Assembly (NCBI GenBank): GCA_017513195.1
Contig: JAFXGM010000024.1
Location: 161,634-225,633 of the forward strand
DNA length: 64,000 bases
Direction of reading: 5' to 3'
From: Clostridia bacterium
Lineage (GTDB): Bacteria > Bacillota > Clostridia > Oscillospirales > Acutalibacteraceae
Shown here: piece after piece, positions 60,601 through 64,000 of the stretch
Position numbering within the stretch: the stretch's first letter is position 1
How the letters are laid out: every line of letters starts with the position of its first letter
Translations under genes and position numbers: made by a program
Notes under the pieces: generated by a model
Seen by the model: the letters and a program-made list of their open reading frames with translations, nothing else
What the model was told of the DNA's origin: nothing
Database searches by the model: none

Positions 60601-63600
60601 TCATAGCCCAAAAACGTCAGTAAGTTATGCCTATATAGTTCAAACCGTTAGAATTAACGGGGTTGAAAAGGTTGCCACAGTAGTTATTAGAAAATCGCCG
60701 CAAAAGAATAAATTTTGGACTTTGCAAATTGATATAAAAAATAACATTGGAAGCACACCTGCTGGAATTTCACAGAATTCTATAACAGGACTTCTTACTT
60801 CCAATGTCAATGATAGTTTATCACAAAAATTTAAATTCGTCAATATAGGAAATAATTTTGACGGTAGTGGGGATGAATATTTTGGTGACACATCAGGTGA
60901 TGACGTCACCCATGGCGGTGATGAATATGATAATGTAGCACACCTCACCACCGCCGAAGACGGAGCCTCTCCTCAAGGAGAAGCCTCTGACAGCAGTTCG
61001 TTTGATTTAACCGAACCCACACCAAAAGATATAGCACGTGCGCCTACGGCTGAGGAAGCGATTGAGGAAGCCATAACCGGCAAGCAGAAAACAAATATAC
61101 AGCGGCATATAGTAGATATTTGTAAAAAACTATTTCCAAATATAACTGTAGAGTTTGTTGATAAAATTGATGAAAAAGGCAAGATTAAAGGTAAGTTTAT
61201 ACGAAGTCAGAATAAAATACTTATTCGTTCGGACCTTAATGCTGTGCAGATGTATATAGAAGTGTTTAAGCATGAATTTATGCATAGGCTTGAGACAAAG
61301 GCGCTTTATAGCAAGTTCTTTAATTATTGCTTTAAAAAAAGTAAGGCATTCGAGCAATATGTGAGAGCAGAACTTAATGCCGCAGGTTTTGAGATTGACG
61401 CGGCAACGCGTGAGAGTGCACTTCAGGATTATACCAACTATAAGTATGAGCAGTATAAAAATGCTGAGGGTATACCACAAGAAGACCGAGATGCTTTTAC
61501 AATGGAAATGGCAAGGGAAGAGATTATTGCAGATTTCTTTGCGCAAATATTAATCCAAGGTAAGCAATACCGCGCGAGAATAATTGAGGCGCTTGAAAAT
61601 GCTGACGGGGAATCGCTTATTGGTATAGGTGATGAAATAAGTAGCGAAGCGGCGCTAATGGAACTAAAACAAAAAGAACCTACTCTTTATGAGCAGGTTA
61701 AACAGTGGATTAGGGATATTATAGATAAGCTACGCGGTATGCCACAGGCGAAGAGTGTAGTAACCGACCTTGAGTATATGGAAAGTCTGCTTACAAGGGT
61801 TTATAACTCGAAAGATAGCAAGCGACTGATGAAGAAAAAGCTTAATGAAGAAAAATATCTTATTGCCGGAGAAAAATCACAAACGGCAAATCACAGTTTA
61901 CTCTTCGAGGCACAACTACGTGCGTATAAAGGTGAAGATAGCGAAAGCATCCGACGTGATACCGGCTGGTACAAAGGTAGAGATGGCAAGTGGAGATATT
62001 ATATACCGGATAATGAGCTTAATATTGATCGACTTATTGACTTTGCAAATTCGGATGAAGACGTTGCGTTGCTTGGTGATGTAATAGTGCATGATAAATT
62101 GTTTGCAGCGTATCCGGAACTTAAAAGTGTTAAAGTTGAGTTTAAAAATCTCAAAGAACATAGTTATGGGGAGTTTATACCAAATAAAAATATCATTTAT
62201 TTCGATTATGGTTTGTTGAATAATAGGGAAATGTTTGTTGATGTGTTAATACATGAAACACAGCATGCAATACAAGTTGTAGAGGGTTTTGCGCGAGGCG
62301 GCAACGAAAAAACAGGATTTTATTATGCAATAAATATAGCATACGATATGGTTAGCAGGAGCAAAGAGTTTAATAGTCTTGCGACCAAGGAAGAAAAGTT
62401 TGATTACTTGTGTAATATAGCACTAAAGTTATTTGATGCTAACAGTTTGGAAGAACTAGCCTATAAATCATATTTGAAAATTTACGGTGAGGTAGAAGCA
62501 AGAGAAGTATCAAAATACCGTGAGTATGATGAAAATCTTTTGCAAATGGTTGAGCCTATTATTGACGGTAATATTGTAAGTTTTAAAGCGGAAGAAAATA
62601 AATTCTTTACAATGCTAAAACTCTTGGGTTATAATGATAATGAAATAAAAAGTTTTCTTAAAAAGGTTGGTATTACAAGTGTTTACAAATGGAGAAATGG
62701 CTATATGGATAGCCGAGGTGATATATCGGGAGTGCAAAGAGTCTGGAATAACATTGGAGGAATTAATGAGTTCGGCGGCTACAAAAGAAACAATTTTGAC
62801 ACACTGGGCGATAGAGGATGGCGAACTGTATTACTCAACGGCGGACCCGATAGCCGAGCTGCAATTTCTAATGAAGGAAGCGAAAACAAAGGAAAACTTT
62901 TGGGAACAGGAGTTCGTGCCACATTATCCACGAAAGAGAAACCTATATCGAACAGAGGATTGGATGAAAAATCCGTAATTGAAAACACTGGACTTTATTA
63001 CGCTATAAATACCGCGTATGATATGGTTAGCAGGAGCGAAGAGTTTAATAATCTTGCGAACAAGGAAGAAAAGTTTAATTACTTGTGCAATATAGCACTA
63101 AAGTTATTTGATGCTAACAGTTTGGAAGAACTAGCCTATAAATCATATTTGAAAATTTATGGTGAAGTGGAAGCCCGTCAGGTCACACGAAATCGTCTTT
63201 TTGATGATGAACTTTTGAGGTATGCAACGCCCGATGTATCAGGTAACGTTGTTGACGTTACCGATGAAAGTATAAAATTTATTGAAAACTTTACCGAGAT
63301 GGGTTATACTGAAAAAGAAATATTGAAATTTTTTAGAGGTGTGACAAGTGACGAATCGAGAAGCGTTGGAAATATTGAGAAAAGAAGTGGAATTGATAAA
63401 GAAAAATCCAAATTTCGAAAGCGAAATATCTTTTGGACCGAGAGCGGAACTGATGCTGTTAGAAGGATGGATGAAGGAGGAGCCCGAAATGATGGAAGAG
63501 GAGTTCGAAGCAGCATTTCCCCCTTGGGTGGAATAAGTGGTAGAGGTTCAAGTGTAGATAGTGATATAATCGTTGAAAAAAACATGGGCGTTAGAGGTGT

Positions 63601-64000
63601 CAACCAAAAAACAGGATTTTATTATGCAACAAATAAAAAAATGAGTAGTTCTCAATATCTCGCTGATTTAAATGAAATCCGCAAGGCGTACGTCCAAGAC
63701 GTTAAAGAGAACTACTCTAATTTTATTATACCCAATTCTTTCGGAAATGTCAATATTGAAGGTAATAATGGGGCGTCTTTGGATCAATATTCTTTAAGTT
63801 CACCATTACAGGAATTTAAAAATAATAATGAGTTTGAACTAAGTGAGCCAGATATAGATAACATAGAAATATCTGACGAAGTAGAGTTTTTGGTGGGTTT
63901 AAATGGTGTTAAGTTAAGTAAAACACAAAAGCATATTGTAGATATTTGTAAAAATCTTGATTCTAATATTACTGTTGAATTTGTAGATAATCTTGAAACA
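54602..64000 (+). CDS. Giant phage polyvalent protein (3' end outside window)
   Basis: One frame is open from ATG 54602 to the window end, 3133 codons, with no stop. Residues 1-900 resemble the N-terminal core of the WHH-toxin protein: KGFINAMDEVNYKANNPDLYEA, and a hydrophobic ASILLGLSAAASGVNDALD around 620. Then follow metallopeptidase-like HEVVH (1079-1083, Glu1141 as possible third ligand), a PBECR-type nuclease region (about 1247-1407, INTNGIRHILKRHG), HELVH (1686-1690), an LPD3-like region (about 1909-2050), HEFMH (2224-2228), and an LPD23-like region with TGWYKGRDGKWRYYIPD, HETQH (2551-2555) and GEVEAR. Linkers are Ser/Asn/Gly/Gln-rich. It is likely a delivered multi-effector protein. 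Domain names are from memory. Confidence 0.85.
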   Translation, partial: MAILDPSRFNIKPGSEKNTSISIDPTRIHLSKMTENDIKYNKSVMNEKINSQRSDILLSAPKIVNGRLTVDNDALAQSKGFINAMDEVNYKANNPDLYEASGGVKVIKPGTNVDMSGAPLKSVGTYDHNYATNLSSAAVNKAYENSNSDKVKEVVNIVNTIKSGKWFDANTMKKYSETVSSYANGVIMLNELGLLNFNTEEDRKSTIDSLKTLKDDVNKIKNYYAEYKDVDSYNKSVWNNKYGVMTWDELVERQKQLQVSLPSQDSSTMKELAFINNILSNRDKQMWDAMANLKGKNINEINEIASGYFYAGEDYKKYNGYIETFKNTHKDSEIKDFESDEEIDAYVKEAREFFVEYRKENGSFDGAREAYQLKKGYLNYDGKPDKLEEKSTFLLNMAEKLARLEVSYGNEEFVEDFYEKEEEYRWNLMSSQEFRKYYAEMQDDPNASSYIAKGKEKYDIKDENISEEEYNVACYHLGKGATKKHDYFVWLKDWVYKREVAAKDGWSALSDGETLKYHTLWSDYTNDAPLEANIMSVALNLGSGIEFAHNALNGEIKESKLSKASSKIREAYANSHDGEFLGIDYDFLYNTVMSGIDSLTAGKLFGKGKVAVEAASILLGLSAAASGVNDALDRGMTGAQALFNGLANGINEYLWEKVSLGQLDKLSASNGAEFKTWFKNLLKESFVNATEETATEASNMLYDTVFNGDLSHYSLSVQRYIDNGLTEEEAKNQALKDLGNQIAEAAGSGALMGFGFSFVGNTSASINAARYGKYYYGFSQKSVYALVDNGLAMPEGSEAYKLAIKSDAKLKKGKNLSGTALYNLATAIESEIETKSKTRFSELGIDKKAAKELSPIVAKAVFGEKLNSAERATLNNSEIATQVVKELSADRANTVWKDAIKNSRNNNVDENNAVTEQGEVLQLATDGVVDSDNKFNYNYSKKEGEKYAEDYQGTMGAFGREIREDDAGGKSENAEITKEDKISFKRRIKRTYKNSGRLFVHLNVTVGCKEPKTINSNSPAGMAYAILKSKGYNVIYCDGPIQINNNEYTVERTQAVTIFDGTIYISGDSTLNGDGIALHEVVHVWQYSNMEEYLNYKDVLCEELILTSEKYKEIAREINDNHYNGRYDIEDINSFEHIIRELAAYISQYVCTNPKFAREKFAEMFENWENVVQAVYNMNDKLGFGDVIKEAITETQVAFLNSNETQTNGIDADEFIKGISGEDSGDSESFVQNSTNAVTNPLSSYAPEKRGMIIDFLNSVDEKLKAFVERVKNGSNKFERFTISDVSDREAADIKYLLGIDVDGYTHNINTNGIRHILKRHGISGSHDHTMSNNNDIARMGWVIKNYDSVEVLFKKGEVATSDEFRDTINRRAPQIRYSKKINGTYYVVEAVFENNYNKLWVQSAYLKNNKEGVTQDPAESQKDQPHDHARSALASPPSYEVVTQVPNAAKRLPMVTSETPAASPTSNNNVSQSGNFVNDKYLGEKSSFANDNMQAIIQAVYGDSLKFGNNEVSQSNADGVVDGDIAATQHNENSKLQSNKKNNIINSVGDNFVNKEADNESVREIREKYFRKIGDDFQGGISETAETFSERTRRNSLEGSGKERLLLNEGKLIIAYTPVKDDNSPKNIFFKKLRERGIDIYYCDGVIETNVDGITLVHNQAITTRGGKIFVSNVATVEFKSMMDHELVHWKMRMFSDSYFEYEDIVLRNLNRESNYYIDFCEELNLREYNNRYDINTIEGAIALNSEITAYVYQYVLNDSNFAENFFSKMFFDWHNVKNAVKRFNSKMEINTELFNQVGSYDESAFFAYKNKIENNTTEQGEVLQSTADGVVDNVAGSTVAQQGGQVDAPEGVGAVQSDSNGVASPGVVRGADGKQYFDDDSGDEHFGEHEISYLSESDVISSFDIKRMNDTIHVQEKVFETLLDEGFFEDFNERKTLVKNKSSGMIIEINKSGIRETFNYHNFTQMPHEIMMDKLLLIRNLPLIIRNGKIIEDNVKNIHSPKTSVSYAYIVQTVRINGVEKVATVVIRKSPQKNKFWTLQIDIKNNIGSTPAGISQNSITGLLTSNVNDSLSQKFKFVNIGNNFDGSGDEYFGDTSGDDVTHGGDEYDNVAHLTTAEDGASPQGEASDSSSFDLTEPTPKDIARAPTAEEAIEEAITGKQKTNIQRHIVDICKKLFPNITVEFVDKIDEKGKIKGKFIRSQNKILIRSDLNAVQMYIEVFKHEFMHRLETKALYSKFFNYCFKKSKAFEQYVRAELNAAGFEIDAATRESALQDYTNYKYEQYKNAEGIPQEDRDAFTMEMAREEIIADFFAQILIQGKQYRARIIEALENADGESLIGIGDEISSEAALMELKQKEPTLYEQVKQWIRDIIDKLRGMPQAKSVVTDLEYMESLLTRVYNSKDSKRLMKKKLNEEKYLIAGEKSQTANHSLLFEAQLRAYKGEDSESIRRDTGWYKGRDGKWRYYIPDNELNIDRLIDFANSDEDVALLGDVIVHDKLFAAYPELKSVKVEFKNLKEHSYGEFIPNKNIIYFDYGLLNNREMFVDVLIHETQHAIQVVEGFARGGNEKTGFYYAINIAYDMVSRSKEFNSLATKEEKFDYLCNIALKLFDANSLEELAYKSYLKIYGEVEAREVSKYREYDENLLQMVEPIIDGNIVSFKAEENKFFTMLKLLGYNDNEIKSFLKKVGITSVYKWRNGYMDSRGDISGVQRVWNNIGGINEFGGYKRNNFDTLGDRGWRTVLLNGGPDSRAAISNEGSENKGKLLGTGVRATLSTKEKPISNRGLDEKSVIENTGLYYAINTAYDMVSRSEEFNNLANKEEKFNYLCNIALKLFDANSLEELAYKSYLKIYGEVEARQVTRNRLFDDELLRYATPDVSGNVVDVTDESIKFIENFTEMGYTEKEILKFFRGVTSDESRSVGNIEKRSGIDKEKSKFRKRNIFWTESGTDAVRRMDEGGARNDGRGVRSSISPLGGISGRGSSVDSDIIVEKNMGVRGVNQKTGFYYATNKKMSSSQYLADLNEIRKAYVQDVKENYSNFIIPNSFGNVNIEGNNGASLDQYSLSSPLQEFKNNNEFELSEPDIDNIEISDEVEFLVGLNGVKLSKTQKHIVDICKNLDSNITVEFVDNLET
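57441..57608 (+). CDS. Nested +1-frame ORF a (55 residues)
   Basis: It lies wholly inside the giant ORF but in the +1 frame. It starts MQKITKEQWERLGEKSEKMT and continues highly charged and helical to LTKIPDDCLFI. GAAGGTGAAAAGT precedes the ATG. The giant-ORF frame across the same bases reads as a low-complexity charged linker just before the first HExxH domain. It resembles nested ORF b (GEKSEK..T, then SLSKEELREL against KLSPKERAEI). No function is known. A free-standing small protein or relic of an ancestral two-gene cassette are the main options. Confidence 0.5.
   Translation: MQKITKEQWERLGEKSEKMTPEEKAKMQKLQKKIKSLSKEELRELTKIPDDCLFI
59259..59426 (+). CDS. Nested +1-frame ORF b (55 residues)
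   Basis: It lies inside the giant ORF, in the +1 frame, starting at TTG 59259 (GGTGAT upstream) or ATG 59280. It reads MLTKKQIMKAFGKSEKNTSE, then VYQKLLKLSPKERAEIAL and ends EKRGYF. It is Lys/Glu-rich, helical and similar in length and pattern to ORF a. Like ORF a it sits immediately before an HExxH domain of the large frame (HELVH). The large frame over this stretch is a Ser/Arg/Glu-rich linker. Coding status is inferred from composition and recurrence. Confidence 0.48.
   Translation: MLTKKQIMKAFGKSEKNTSEKSETISKEVYQKLLKLSPKERAEIALKEVEKRGYF
62306..63178 (+). repeat. Direct tandem repeat inside the giant ORF
   Basis: Bases 62306-62503 and 62981-63178 (198 bases each, 675 apart) encode the same segment, from TG(F/L)YYAIN through AYDMVSRS to IYGEVEAR. 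A central stretch of about 70 bases is identical. A third short copy of the TGFYYA start lies at 63611. Nested ORFs c and d fill the spaces between copies. The repeat carries the GEVEAR ligand segment but not the HETQH motif. Confidence 0.85.
62679..62978 (+). CDS. Nested +1-frame ORF c (about 99 residues)
   Basis: In the +1 frame of the giant ORF. GTG 62679 (AGGTTGG upstream; the frame extends to TTG 62667) leads to MAIWIAEVIYRECKESG, LEELMSSAATKETILTHW and EDGELYYSTADPIAELQFL, ending TEDWMKNP. Its amino-acid use looks like a folded acidic protein. The large frame over the same bases is a Gly/Asn/Arg/Ser-rich linker (GGINEFGGYKRNNFDTLGD). It starts at the end of the HETQH-associated domain and ends where a duplicate of that domain's tail begins. 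No family is recognised. Confidence 0.55.
   Translation: MFTNGEMAIWIAEVIYRECKESGITLEELMSSAATKETILTHWAIEDGELYYSTADPIAELQFLMKEAKTKENFWEQEFVPHYPRKRNLYRTEDWMKNP
63348..63536 (+). CDS. Nested +1-frame ORF d (62 residues)
   Basis: In the +1 frame of the giant ORF. GTG 63348 has AGAGGTG at a 7-base spacing. It reads MTNREALEILRKEVELIKKN, then SFGPRAELMLLEGWMKEE and ends EAAFPPWVE: acidic, helical and natural-looking. The large frame here is an Arg/Gly/Ser-rich linker (RRMDEGGARNDGRGVRSS). The context copies ORF c: it begins after a GY..KEI..F...G(I/V)TS segment and ends before a TGFYYA segment. It may be a relative of ORF c (WMKEEP.MMEEEFEAAFP against LMKEAKTKENFWEQEFVP). Confidence 0.55.
   Translation: MTNREALEILRKEVELIKKNPNFESEISFGPRAELMLLEGWMKEEPEMMEEEFEAAFPPWVE

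Larger units (their letters stand above)
61081..64000 (+). repeat. Second-order repeat of the HEFMH module
   Basis: The segment QRHIVDICKKLFPNITVEFV (61093 onwards, just before HEFMH) recurs as QKHIVDICKNLDSNITVEFV from 63929 to the window end. A further copy of the HEFMH-containing module therefore probably continues beyond the window, with a period of about 2.8 kb. Confidence 0.75.

Noticed and set aside
62306-63640. CRISPR-like or satellite repeat
   Set aside because: The repeats are long, coding, few in number and in frame with the giant ORF; no short regularly spaced repeats exist in the window.

Overview
The window looks like a chromosome segment of a low-to-moderate GC, spore-forming Firmicute, most likely a gut-type clostridium of the Oscillospirales/Ruminococcaceae kind. 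Evidence for this is a YpeB germination protein, a YtfJ/GerW spore protein, a DacF-type carboxypeptidase, ScpA/ScpB, a T-box controlled ileS, and the Gram-positive envelope genes. No rRNA operon or CRISPR array is visible.

Housekeeping part (1-38.7 kb). It opens with the 3' end of groL. Next comes a leftward, overlapping trio (LTA-synthase-like enzyme, Nudix hydrolase, LOG-family hydrolase), then leftward ileS (eukaryote-like type) under a T-box. Rightward genes follow: ypeB, a C39-like protein, rpe, and a tiny 40-codon membrane ORF coupled to a phosphohexomutase. A leftward polar amino-acid ABC operon has a substrate-binding protein that appears circularly permuted. A DUF421/DUF4363 pair is leftward. 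A rightward polysaccharide-export ABC pair plus a tandem GT2 glycosyltransferase is followed by serC-serA. A leftward processive GT2 enzyme may have a leaderless message. The rightward cluster M50 protease-scpA-scpB-DUF2953-ytfJ-dacF-rluB-GNAT-like is followed by secG. Then come an AraC regulator divergent from a sugar isomerase and two Gfo/Idh/MocA oxidoreductases, a polysaccharide deacetylase, tRNA-Arg(TCT) with a peculiar repeat of its 3' end, a class A PBP, and eda-kdgK.

Prophage part (38.7 kb to the end, not closed). It begins with a divergent genetic switch: a leftward repressor split into HTH and S24 ORFs, face-to-face promoters, and GTATCT-N5-AGATAC operators. A very short early region (four small ORFs and a DUF1492-type late regulator) leads into terminase small and large subunits, a scaffold-like protein and the major capsid protein. 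Between capsid and portal lies a terminator-bounded module: a 1142-residue protein ending in a WHH-type HNH nuclease domain, followed by a SUKH (SMI1/KNR4) immunity protein. The portal, an adaptor-like protein, a P22 gp10/nozzle-like protein and a coiled-coil protein suggest a short-tailed (podovirus-like) virion. The window ends inside one uninterrupted reading frame that starts at 54602 and is still open at 64000 (3133 codons seen).

Most interesting biology. The giant ORF has an N-terminal core resembling that of the WHH-toxin protein, but a different C-terminal cargo: four HExxH metallopeptidase motifs, a PBECR-type nuclease domain and polyvalent-protein (LPD-like) domains. Domains are joined by repeated junction motifs and partly duplicated in tandem. 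Nested inside its linkers, always in the +1 frame, are four small protein-like ORFs (55, 55, about 99 and 62 residues) with start codons, Shine-Dalgarno-like sequences and stops. They form two pairs of apparent relatives. I read this as a phage-borne, probably virion-delivered effector system with exchangeable cargo and dual-coded linkers. The domain recognition is from memory of the families; no database search was run.
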